Notes under the pieces: model-generated | Database searches by the model: none | What the model was told of the DNA's origin: nothing | The model's input: only the letters and a program-made list of their open reading frames with translations | Source: Zoogloeaceae bacterium | GTDB lineage: Bacteria; Pseudomonadota; Gammaproteobacteria; Burkholderiales; Rhodocyclaceae | Reading direction: 5' to 3' | Assembly (NCBI GenBank): GCA_031282665.1 | Contig: JAITDH010000199.1 | Coordinates: forward strand, 1-12,472 | Length of the DNA: 12,472 nt | Program-made: the position numbers and the translations under genes | In this document: one piece after another, positions 1 through 5,568 of the stretch | Position numbering within the stretch: position 1 is the stretch's first letter | Layout of the letters: the number at the start of each line of letters is the position of its first letter

Positions 1-13
1 AACCTACGAAACC
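1..13. repeat. Short AACCTACGAAACC repeat at the left edge
   Basis: The first 13 bases are the exact reverse complement of GGTTTCGTAGGTT at 12273-12285, which leads into the 36-bp REP-like repeat at the other end of the window. It is probably the end of another copy of that dispersed repeat, cut by the window edge, just after the stop codon of the Lrp-like gene. The match is short, so the assignment is tentative. Confidence 0.35.
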
Positions 14-17
14 ACAT

Positions 18-545
18 TCAGACAAGCAACGTATGCCGACTCTGTCCCCTGATCTCCTGATCCCTGCCTCCCGCCCCCCCGACCGGCAATCCTCGCCCGT
101 CCACCACGCTGCGCAGCACGAAGCTGGTATGCACGCCGGAAACGCCCGGGATGCGCGTGATGCGGTTCAGCAATAGTTCCTGGTAGGCTTCCATGTCCGC
201 CACCACGGCTTTCAACTGGTAGTCGGCGTCCTGGCCGGTGATGAGCAGGCATTCGATCACTTCCGGGATGTCGGCCACGCTCTGTTCGAAATGCTCGAAG
301 CGTTCCGGCGTGTGGCGGTCCATCGAGATGTGGATCAGGGCCATCAGGGAAATGCCCAGCTTGCGCGCGTCCAGGAGGGCGCGATAGCCGACGATCAGCC
401 CGGCTTCTTCGAGCGCGCGCACCCGACGCAGGCAGGGCGAGGGCGAAAGGCCGATGCGTTCGGCCAGATCCTGGTTGCTGATGCGCCCTTCCCGTTGCAG
501 GAGGTCGAGGATGGCGCGGTCGTAGCGGTCGAGGGGCATATTCAT
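18..545 (-). CDS. Lrp/AsnC-family transcriptional regulator
   Basis: A 175-residue one-component DNA-binding regulator. Residues about 4-65 form the AsnC-type winged helix-turn-helix (LDRYDRAILDLLQ, then SNQDLAERIGLSPSPCLRRV). Residues about 67-150 form the RAM ligand-binding/oligomerisation domain, ending in the typical GVSGVHTSFVLRSVV. Members of this family usually bind an amino acid and act as dimers to octamers on several spaced palindromes. The gene diverges from leuA, and the gap holds operator-like palindromes (576-602, 615-632), so autoregulation and leuA control are inferred. The start at 545 has a weak ribosome site; an in-frame ATG at 539 is also possible. Family members usually end near residue 155. 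The last 20 residues (GGAGGRDQEIRGQSRHTLLV) are encoded largely by an ATCAGG-type repeat and look like an added tail. The ligand cannot be told from sequence alone. Confidence 0.93.
   Translation of the reverse strand: MNMPLDRYDRAILDLLQREGRISNQDLAERIGLSPSPCLRRVRALEEAGLIVGYRALLDARKLGISLMALIHISMDRHTPERFEHFEQSVADIPEVIECLLITGQDADYQLKAVVADMEAYQELLLNRITRIPGVSGVHTSFVLRSVVDGRGLPVGGAGGRDQEIRGQSRHTLLV
40..67 (-). repeat. ATCAGG-type repeat inside the 3' end of the Lrp-like gene
   Basis: On the minus strand this reads as ATCAGG units followed by GACAGAG, in the sense direction of the gene, and encodes the RDQEIRGQ part of its tail. The leuA 3' end has the closely similar GGGATCAGGAGACAGAG. The thioredoxin copy shares CCTGATCCCTGCC (plus strand) with it. 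Confidence 0.7.
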
Positions 546-575
546 GATCCGGATCGGTCAATATCGTGTAACAGG

Positions 576-602
576 GATTCGTGGAATTTTATTCCAAGAA
601 TC
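576..602. promoter_or_regulatory. Near-perfect 27-bp palindrome, probable Lrp-type operator
   Basis: Each arm is GATTC, one base, then TGGAAT, around a central TTT (583-595 reads GGAATTTTATTCC). The only mismatch between arms is the pair 581/597. The 15-bp core TGGAATTTTATTCCA has the form of Lrp-family sites: a short dyad with an AT-rich centre. It lies 31-57 bp upstream of the regulator start and 119-145 bp upstream of leuA. On the minus strand the core contains TAAAAT, a possible -10 box for the regulator, so binding there could repress it. The sequence directly shows the dyad; its role as an operator is inferred. Confidence 0.65.
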
Positions 603-614
603 GACCATCTGGAG

Positions 615-632
615 GATTTTGATTTCAAAATC
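615..632. promoter_or_regulatory. Perfect 8+8 palindrome, probable second operator
   Basis: GATTTTGA and TCAAAATC flank a TT centre, a perfect dyad. Its centre is about 34 bp from the centre of the first palindrome. A weaker related dyad (GATTT...AAATC, 636-653) is centred 21 bp further on, about two helical turns. Spaced repeats of this kind are usual for Lrp-family octamers. Function is inferred. Confidence 0.5.
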
Positions 633-720
633 ATTGATTTCGACGCCAAAATCGCAAGCACATTCCAGGCGCTTTTCCGTACCATGGCGATATTCCCCTT
701 TCCCTGAATGGAGTTTTGCC

Positions 721-2451
721 ATGTTGTTTCCCGCCGCCCGAAAGTATCGTCCGTTTCCGCCCGTCGTCCTGCCCGACCGCCAGTGGCCGCAGCGCCGTAT
801 CGAGGCCGCTCCGGTCTGGATGAGCACCGATCTGCGCGACGGCAACCAGGCGCTTTTCGAGCCGATGGATGTGGAGAAGAAGCTGCGCCTCTTCCAACTG
901 CTCTGCGACATCGGCGTGCAGGAGATCGAGGTGGCCTTTCCCGCCGCTTCGCAGACGGAATTCGATTTCGTGCGCCGCCTGATCGAGGAGGATCGCATCC
1001 CCGAAGAGGTCACCATCGAGGTCCTCACCCAGGCGCGCGAACCCTTGATCCGCCGGACTTTCGAGGCCATCCGGGGCGCTCGGCGCGCCATCGTGCATGT
1101 CTATAACGCGACTTCCGCGCCGTTCCGGGAAATGGTGTTCGGCATGACGAAGGCGGAGGTGACGCGGCTGGCGACCGGGGCGGTCGAACTCATCAGGACG
1201 CTGGCGGACGCCCTGCCCGAAACACGGGTCACGCTCGAATACAGCCCGGAAACCTTTACTGCCACGGAACTCGATTTCGCGCTGGAGGTGTGCGATGCCG
1301 TCACCGAGGTCTGGGACGCCACGCCGCGGCGGAAGGTGATCCTGAACCTGCCGACCACGGTGGAGATGGCGACGCCCAATGTATATGCCGACCAGATCGA
1401 ATGGATGCACCGGCATCTGCGGCGGCGCGACAGCATCATCCTGAGCCTGCATCCGCACAACGACCGCGGCACGGCGATCGCCGCCGCCGAACTGGGGCTG
1501 ATGGCCGGCGCCGACCGGGTGGAAGGCTGCCTGTTCGGCAACGGCGAGCGCACCGGCAACGCGGATCTCGTGACGCTGGCGCTCAATCTGTATACGCAGG
1601 GCGTCGATCCCGGTCTCGATTTTTCCGATCTCCCGGCGATCGCCCGCGCGGCGGAAGCCTGCACGCAACTACCCATCCATCCGCGCCATCCCTACGCCGG
1701 GGATCTGGTCTTCACCGCCTTCTCCGGCTCCCACCAGGATGCCATCCGGAAGGGACTCGCCGCGCAGAAGGCGTGGGCAAATGCGGCGGCTGCGGAAGAA
1801 AGCGGCCTCTGGAACGTCCCCTATCTCACCATCGACCCGGCGGACATCGGCCGCAATTACGACGCGCTGATCCGCGTCAACAGCCAGTCCGGCAAGGGCG
1901 GCATCGCCTTCCTGCTGGAGACGGAATACGGTCTGGCGTTGCCCCGCCGCCTGCTGATGGAATTTTCCGGCATCGTGCAGAAACACATGGACGCCGAAGG
2001 CGGCGAGGTGCGCGCGGAGGGGCTGTGGAAGCTGTTCAGCGACACCTACCTGGCCCATTCAGCATCGCTCGACTACCGCGAGCATCATCTTTTCGAAGCC
2101 GGCGAGAGGCAGGGAATCCGCCTGGTGCTGGAGATCGACGGCGTCACGCGCACGCTGGAGGGCTTCGGCAACGGCCCCCTCGACGCGGCCGCGCGCGCCC
2201 TGGAGCAGGCCGGCCATGCCGTCCGCATCCTGAGTTTCGAGGAACGGGCGCTCGCCGCCAGCCGGCAGGCGGGCGAAGCGCGCGCCTCGGCCTTCGTGGA
2301 ACTGGCCCTGGAAGGTCGCTCCGGCGGCTTCTACGGCGTCGGCCTGCACGAGAACATCGTCACGGCCTCGCTCATGGCGCTGGTGCGCGGCGTGGCAGAA
2401 ATCAGGAATCAGGGATCAGGAGACAGAGCGGGTGCTGCGCGGCCTTCGTAG
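721..2451 (+). CDS. leuA: 2-isopropylmalate synthase (LeuA, long form with regulatory domain)
   Basis: Condenses acetyl-CoA with 2-oxoisovalerate to 2-isopropylmalate, the committed step of leucine synthesis, in the cytosol. The 576-residue protein has an HMGL-like TIM barrel: STDLRDGNQ (residues 35-43), the metal-binding HPHND (244-248) and GNGERTGN (273-280). A LeuA dimerisation/leucine-feedback domain follows (about 458-556; GFGNGPLDA from 481, GVGLHEN near the end). Length and motifs fit the LeuA type of actinobacteria and fungi (about 560 residues), not the 520-residue E. coli form. I chose the ATG at 721 because GGAG (710-713) sits 7 bases upstream and the protein then starts like its relatives. 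The frame stays open upstream to 544, but that would add an unrelated 59 residues. The tail after about residue 560 (IRNQGSGDRAGAARPS) comes from an ATCAGG repeat plus following sequence. The 3' end overlaps the convergent thioredoxin gene by 43 bp. Confidence 0.96.
   Translation: MLFPAARKYRPFPPVVLPDRQWPQRRIEAAPVWMSTDLRDGNQALFEPMDVEKKLRLFQLLCDIGVQEIEVAFPAASQTEFDFVRRLIEEDRIPEEVTIEVLTQAREPLIRRTFEAIRGARRAIVHVYNATSAPFREMVFGMTKAEVTRLATGAVELIRTLADALPETRVTLEYSPETFTATELDFALEVCDAVTEVWDATPRRKVILNLPTTVEMATPNVYADQIEWMHRHLRRRDSIILSLHPHNDRGTAIAAAELGLMAGADRVEGCLFGNGERTGNADLVTLALNLYTQGVDPGLDFSDLPAIARAAEACTQLPIHPRHPYAGDLVFTAFSGSHQDAIRKGLAAQKAWANAAAAEESGLWNVPYLTIDPADIGRNYDALIRVNSQSGKGGIAFLLETEYGLALPRRLLMEFSGIVQKHMDAEGGEVRAEGLWKLFSDTYLAHSASLDYREHHLFEAGERQGIRLVLEIDGVTRTLEGFGNGPLDAAARALEQAGHAVRILSFEERALAASRQAGEARASAFVELALEGRSGGFYGVGLHENIVTASLMALVRGVAEIRNQGSGDRAGAARPS
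2401..2427 (+). repeat. ATCAGG-type repeat at the leuA 3' end
   Basis: ATCAGGAATCAGGGATCAGG followed by AGACAGA encodes IRNQGSGDR at the C-terminus of LeuA. It is in sense orientation with leuA. The first 20 bases match the reverse complement of 2490-2509 at 19 of 20 positions, so the two form a widely spaced inverted repeat between the convergent genes. Confidence 0.8.
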
Positions 2452-3017
2452 TCAGTGACCGGTATGCGCATGGTTTGCTTTTTCTGATTCCTGATACCTG
2501 ATTCCTGATCCCTGCCCTGAAGCCATGCATCCAGCTCCACTTCCGGCAGGAGGCCGGTTTTTTGCGCCAGGGGTTTGCCCGTGGCGTCCAGGAGCAGGGT
2601 GAAGGGCAGTCCCTGCGCGACGTTGCCCAGGTCGCGGGTGAGCATCAGGGCGCGCCCATCGCCCAGCCAGGAGGGATAGGCGAGCGGCGTTTTCCGGGCG
2701 AAGGCGCGCACATTTTCCGGCGTGTCGAGCGCAATGCCGATGAACTGCACGCCCTTGGCGCGCCATTTTTCCTGCAAGCGGGAAAAGGCGGGGATTTCTT
2801 CCTTGCAGGGCGGACACCAGGTGGCCCAGAAATTGACGACCAACACCTTCCCCCGCCATTGCGCCAGACGCGCGTCTTGCCCCTCCAGCGTGCGGAAAGG
2901 ATGCGCCAGCAGGGCCTCCGCATCGCCCGCCCGAACGGGAAGCGGGAGCAGGAGGAAGAGAAGGAAGAGGAAAAGAAGGCCGGGCAGGGTCCGGCAAAGC
3001 CTTTGCGGGATCGTCAT
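2409..3017 (-). CDS. Exported TlpA/ResA-like thioredoxin-fold disulfide reductase
   Basis: A 202-residue periplasmic thiol-disulfide oxidoreductase. A hydrophobic signal peptide covers residues about 11-27, with likely cleavage after VRA (residue 30). The fold then shows VLVVNFWATWCPPC with the redox pair Cys68-Cys71, and the cis-proline in GLPFTLLLD (Pro138). The conserved domain ends at about residue 168 (VELDAWLQG). The remaining 34 residues (RDQESGIRNQKKQ onward) are encoded by an ATCAGG repeat and by DNA antisense to the end of leuA, so they are probably not part of the native fold. The family reduces disulfides in the periplasm, for example in cytochrome c maturation; the specific partner cannot be told. 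Its ATG overlaps the stop codon of the 195-aa gene (ATGA), so translational coupling is likely. The start at 3017 gives a proper signal peptide; the open frame upstream of it belongs to the neighbour. Confidence 0.92.
   Translation of the reverse strand: MTIPQRLCRTLPGLLFLFLLFLLLPLPVRAGDAEALLAHPFRTLEGQDARLAQWRGKVLVVNFWATWCPPCKEEIPAFSRLQEKWRAKGVQFIGIALDTPENVRAFARKTPLAYPSWLGDGRALMLTRDLGNVAQGLPFTLLLDATGKPLAQKTGLLPEVELDAWLQGRDQESGIRNQKKQTMRIPVTDYEGRAAPALSPDP
2490..2518 (-). repeat. ATCAGG-type repeat in the thioredoxin gene 3' region
   Basis: Read on the minus strand, this is four ATCAGG-like units in sense orientation with the thioredoxin gene. It encodes the RDQESGIRNQ part of its tail. It pairs with 2401-2420 as an inverted repeat (19 of 20 bases) with a 69-bp gap. 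A hairpin of that size could form in either transcript, but there is no tight stem with a T-run, so an intrinsic terminator is not claimed. Confidence 0.75.
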
Positions 3018-3601
3018 GTTTCCACCGTCAGCAGACGTTGCACGCCTTCCAGCGGCAGGCGTTCCTGGATGCGGCCGTCGCGGCGGCGAAAATGCTGGCG
3101 CTCCGTCCGCGCGGGGAAAACGAAGAGATTGACGTCCGCTTCCGGCAGGGAAAGTTGCAGGCGCGCTTCGGCGCGTTCGTTGCGCAACTCGCCCGAAACG
3201 AAGGAAAGCGCGTGGTCGAGGAGGAAAATTTCCACGTCCTTGGCGCTGTCGGCGAACAGCATCAGGTCGATGGCGGAAAACTCCCCCGCCGTTCCATCCA
3301 GCACCGCGCCGGTCAGGTAAGGGCGGAAAGGCCGCAGCAGGGTCATCGCCCGCACGGCGGCCTCGCGCAGGCGGCGCAGGCGTTCCGGCTGCGCCTCGCC
3401 CTGGTAGAGAGCCAGGTAGAGGCGCAATTCGCTTTCCACCTCGGCATCGTCGGGCAGGCGGGCGGATTCCGGCAGGCCAAGCTGGCGCGCCGCCTTGCGC
3501 TTGGCCAGGGCCATGTCGCCAAGGCCATCCTCGGCCATCAGGCGCGCCGCCACACTGGCGATATGGGTACGGGAAACGTCGTTGCGGGCAGGGCGGGACA
3601 T
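3014..3601 (-). CDS. Conserved-looking protein of unknown function, possibly nucleotidyltransferase-like
   Basis: A soluble 195-residue protein with no signal peptide or membrane segment; I do not recognise its family with certainty. Residues about 10-42 are helical and alanine-rich. Residues about 98-118 read as a strand-loop-strand (TGAVLDGTAGEFSAIDLMLFAD) resembling the G[ST]-x(n)-[DS]xD signature of the nucleotidyltransferase superfamily. Here the first acidic position is alanine (SAID instead of SDID), so catalysis by the classical mechanism is uncertain. The C-terminal part is charged and arginine-rich (FPARTERQHFRRRDGR). The start at 3601 was preferred because an upstream ATG at 3715 would run across the mpl ribosome site and start codon. 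It overlaps the thioredoxin gene by 4 nt and diverges from mpl across 80 bp, so it probably shares a promoter region with mpl. What it does with either neighbour is unknown. Confidence 0.8.
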   Translation of the reverse strand: MSRPARNDVSRTHIASVAARLMAEDGLGDMALAKRKAARQLGLPESARLPDDAEVESELRLYLALYQGEAQPERLRRLREAAVRAMTLLRPFRPYLTGAVLDGTAGEFSAIDLMLFADSAKDVEIFLLDHALSFVSGELRNERAEARLQLSLPEADVNLFVFPARTERQHFRRRDGRIQERLPLEGVQRLLTVET

Positions 3602-3670
3602 GGTCGGTCGAATCGGCGGTAATCCAGTAGAATCTCCGAATTTTAAGCCGAAAGGTGAGAAAGGACGAAA

Positions 3671-3675
3671 AAGGA
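3671..3675 (+). promoter_or_regulatory. Ribosome binding site fixing the mpl start
   Basis: AAGGA lies 6 bases before the ATG at 3682. This favours 3682 over the in-frame ATG at 3655, which would add nine charged residues (MRKDEKGTN) ahead of the nucleotide-binding strand. Confidence 0.65.
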
Positions 3676-3681
3676 ACGAAC

Positions 3682-5025
3682 ATGCACATTCATATTCTCG
3701 GCATCTGCGGCACATTCATGGGCGGACTCGCGCAACTGGCGCGCGCCGCCGGCCACGCGGTGAGCGGTTGCGACGCGCAGGTCTACCCGCCGATGAGCGA
3801 ACAACTGGCGGCGGCGGGCATCGAGCTTTGCGAAGGCTACGACGCGGCGCAGATCGCCCGCCGGCCGGACCTGTTCGTCATCGGCAACGCGATCTCGCGC
3901 GGCAATCCCCTGCTCGAAGCCATTCTCGACCAGGGGCTGCCCTATGTTTCCGGGCCGCAATGGCTGGCCGAACACATCCTGCAAGGCCGGCACGTGCTGG
4001 GCGTGGCGGGCACGCACGGAAAAACCACGACCGCCGCCATGCTCGCCTGGATCCTGGAAGAAAACGGCAAGGCGCCGGGTTTCCTGATCGGCGGGGTGCC
4101 GCGCAATTTTTCCGTTTCCGCCCGCCTGGGACAATCCCCCTTCTTCGTCATCGAAGCCGACGAATACGACACCGCCTTTTGCGACAAGCGTTCCAAATTC
4201 ATCCACTATCGCCCGAGAACCCTGATCCTGAACAATCTCGAATTCGATCATGCGGACATCTTCAGCGATCTGGCCGCCATCGAGCGGCAATTCCACCATC
4301 TGGTGCGCACCCTCCCTTCCTCCGGCCTGATTCTCTGCAATCGGCGGGAAGCGAGCCTCGCCCGCGTGCTGGCGCAAGGCTGCTGGACGCCCGTGCAATA
4401 TTTCAACGATCCCGCGGGCTACCGGACGAGCGGCGACGACGCCGAAGGCAGCCTGATCCTGCAAGACGCCGACGGCGAAATCGCGCGCGCGACATGGACA
4501 TTGACCGGCGAACACAACCGCCAGAACGCCTGCGCCGCCCTGCTCGCCGCGCAACACGCGGGGGTATCGCTCTCCGCGGGAATGGCGGCCCTTGCCCGCT
4601 TCGCCAACGTCCGGCGGCGAATGGAAATACGCGGACAGGCGGCGGGCATCACCGTTTACGACGATTTCGCCCACCATCCCACCGCCATCGCCACCACCCT
4701 TGCCGGCCTGCGCCGCAAGGTAGGCGATGCGCGCATCCTCGCCGTCCTCGAGCCGCGCTCCAACACGATGAAACTGGGCGTCATGAAAGACCGCCTGGCG
4801 GCAAGCCTCGCCGACGCCGACCAGGTTTTCTGCTACGCCAGCGGCCTGGACTGGGACGTCGGCGCAAGCCTCGCGCCGCTCGGAGAAAAAGTCCTCTGCG
4901 CCGACGACCTGGAAACGCTGATCCGGCAAATCGCCACCGCCGCCCGCCCCGGCGACCATGTCCTCATCATGAGCAACGGCGGCTTCGGCGGCATCCACGC
5001 GAAACTGCTCGCCGCGCTGGCGTAG
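3682..5025 (+). CDS. mpl: UDP-N-acetylmuramate:L-alanyl-gamma-D-glutamyl-meso-diaminopimelate ligase
   Basis: The cytosolic murein-recycling ligase. It joins the recovered tripeptide L-Ala-D-Glu-meso-DAP directly to UDP-MurNAc using ATP, bypassing the MurC, MurD and MurE steps. The 447-residue protein shows the three Mur ligase domains: an N-terminal Rossmann part (HIHILGICGTFMGGLA, residues 2-17), the central ATP site GTHGKTTT (110-117) with EADEYDTAF (158-166), and the C-terminal ligase domain with YDDFAHHPTA (326-335) and LEPRSNTMK. ICGTFMGGLA and EADEYDTAF fit Mpl better than MurC, whose typical start is G-x-GMSG. Length agrees with E. coli Mpl (about 457). The TAG stop lies inside a 36-bp dispersed repeat (5022-5057), so the repeat inserted at, or supplies, the end of the gene. 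No partner gene follows on the same strand. Confidence 0.96.
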   Translation: MHIHILGICGTFMGGLAQLARAAGHAVSGCDAQVYPPMSEQLAAAGIELCEGYDAAQIARRPDLFVIGNAISRGNPLLEAILDQGLPYVSGPQWLAEHILQGRHVLGVAGTHGKTTTAAMLAWILEENGKAPGFLIGGVPRNFSVSARLGQSPFFVIEADEYDTAFCDKRSKFIHYRPRTLILNNLEFDHADIFSDLAAIERQFHHLVRTLPSSGLILCNRREASLARVLAQGCWTPVQYFNDPAGYRTSGDDAEGSLILQDADGEIARATWTLTGEHNRQNACAALLAAQHAGVSLSAGMAALARFANVRRRMEIRGQAAGITVYDDFAHHPTAIATTLAGLRRKVGDARILAVLEPRSNTMKLGVMKDRLAASLADADQVFCYASGLDWDVGASLAPLGEKVLCADDLETLIRQIATAARPGDHVLIMSNGGFGGIHAKLLAALA

Positions 5026-5057
5026 GTTGGATTAGCCGAAGGCGTAATCCGACATTC
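5022..5057 (+). repeat. 36-bp REP-like palindromic repeat, copy 1
   Basis: Begins GTAGGTTGG and ends AATCCGACATTC. Inside is a hairpin, GGATTAGCC-GAA-GGC(G)TAATCC, a 9-bp stem with one bulged G. A second copy with two base differences lies at 12288-12323 in the same orientation. It overlaps the mpl stop codon. There is no following T-run, so it is not a canonical intrinsic terminator, though it could stabilise the mpl mRNA 3' end. Confidence 0.75.
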
Positions 5058-5139
5058 GTGCTGGCCTCCGGGACGGAAAGCCGGGTGCAATTAAAAGTGG
5101 AGGAAAACCGTCCAGACGAAGCGCCGACGCGCACGGGAG

Positions 5140-5156
5140 GCGTCCCGAAGGGACGC
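5140..5156. repeat. Hairpin module A, left copy
   Basis: GCGTCCC-GAA-GGGACGC, a perfect 7-bp stem with a 3-base loop. The mirrored copy with loop TTC is at 5410-5426. Confidence 0.75.
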
Positions 5157-5167
5157 GATTTCGATAA

Positions 5168-5187
5168 CCCCCGGCGTCAGCCGGGGG
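5168..5187. repeat. Hairpin module B, left copy
   Basis: CCCCCGGC-GTCA-GCCGGGGG, a perfect 8-bp GC-only stem with a 4-base loop. The mirrored copy with loop TAAC is at 5379-5398. Confidence 0.75.
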
Positions 5188-5210
5188 GAACAGGGCCTCA
5201 AGATCAGGTA

Positions 5211-5223
5211 GCCCCAACGGGGC
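5211..5223. repeat. Hairpin module C, left copy
   Basis: GCCCC-AAC-GGGGC, a 5-bp stem within the longer shared block TAGCCCCAACGGGGCGTTA. The mirrored copy is at 5339-5351. Confidence 0.7.
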
Positions 5224-5338
5224 GTTACGTCGTGCGGCAGCATCGGCACATGCGTCGTTTCCGGCAGCTCCACTATTCCATCGTTTTTCGAACACGGGAG
5301 CAACGAATGTTTTTTCCCATGACGCCGCTGCGGGTAAC

Positions 5339-5351
5339 GCCCCGTTGGGGC
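5339..5351. repeat. Hairpin module C, right copy
   Basis: GCCCC-GTT-GGGGC, the reverse complement of the left copy together with its flanks (TAACG before, TA after). Confidence 0.7.
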
Positions 5352-5378
5352 TATCAAGGGTGTGATGGGCCGTCACGC

Positions 5379-5398
5379 CCCCCGGCTAACGCCGGGGG
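5379..5398. repeat. Hairpin module B, right copy
   Basis: CCCCCGGC-TAAC-GCCGGGGG. Its outer flank TTATCA mirrors TGATAA-like sequence beside the left copy. Confidence 0.75.
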
Positions 5399-5409
5399 TT
5401 ATCAAAATT

Positions 5410-5426
5410 GCGTCCCTTCGGGACGC
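5410..5426. repeat. Hairpin module A, right copy
   Basis: GCGTCCC-TTC-GGGACGC. The mirrored partner is at 5140-5156. Confidence 0.75.
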
Positions 5427-5447
5427 TCCCGGATTTTCAACTTTGGA

Positions 5448-5471
5448 TTGCACCCAGATAAATGGGTGCAA
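5448..5471. repeat. Perfect 9-bp stem-loop near the right end of the element
   Basis: TTGCACCCA-GATAAA-TGGGTGCAA. The arm motif GGGTGCAA is also the tip of the left terminal inverted repeat (5083-5090), so this hairpin may derive from element ends. There is no adjoining T-run on either strand, so it is not called a terminator. Confidence 0.6.
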
Positions 5472-5510
5472 ATATCACTTTGGCATCCTCCACTTTTAAT
5501 CGCACCCCTT

Positions 5511-5530
5511 GTGGAGTGTTGTGGAGTGTC
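5511..5530. repeat. 10-bp tandem duplication
   Basis: GTGGAGTGTT is followed directly by GTGGAGTGTC, just outside the right end of the 425-bp element and 39 bp before the nadC stop. Confidence 0.6.
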
Positions 5531-5568
5531 AATCCCGAGAAATTGTCCGAGACGAATATCCCAATAAA

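Larger units (their letters stand above)
5083..5507. mobile_element. 425-bp mirror-symmetric non-coding element with terminal inverted repeats
   Basis: The ends are 21-bp inverted repeats: GGGTGCAATTAAAAGTGGAG plus G at 5083-5103 matches the reverse complement of 5487-5507 at 20 of 21 bases. Inside, 5135-5228 is mirrored by 5333-5430, each side carrying three hairpins in the same order from the outside: A GCGTCCC/GGGACGC (5140-5156, 5410-5426), B CCCCCGGC/GCCGGGGG (5168-5187, 5379-5398) and C GCCCC/GGGGC (5211-5223, 5339-5351). The linkers (GATAACCCCCGG and others) are conserved too. The central 104 bp are mostly not mirrored. No convincing gene and no target-site duplication were seen. It resembles a MITE or a compound REPIN, which would be moved by a transposase elsewhere. 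It fills almost all of the gap between the convergent mpl and nadC genes. Confidence 0.7.

Noticed and set aside
684..707. Short leader peptide (MAIFPFP) as a leucine attenuator
   Set aside because: It has no leucine codons and no ribosome site, and no terminator/antiterminator pair is visible before leuA.
544..720. N-terminal extension of leuA from an ATG at 544
   Set aside because: The extension would cross the operator palindromes and has no family similarity. The ATG at 721 has a GGAG at good spacing.
3602..3681. Defined promoter pair for mpl and the 195-aa gene
   Set aside because: TAGAAT (3628-3633) resembles a -10, but no acceptable -35 lies at the right distance, so no promoter was called. 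A shared promoter region is still likely.
5448..5471. Intrinsic terminator for nadC or mpl
   Set aside because: The stem is strong, but no T-run follows it on either strand. The other hairpins in the element also lack T-runs.
3495..5567. Long plus-strand open frame overlapping mpl and the repeat element
   Set aside because: It is a frame-shifted reading of mpl, arginine/proline rich and without domains. Mpl motifs are all in the other frame.
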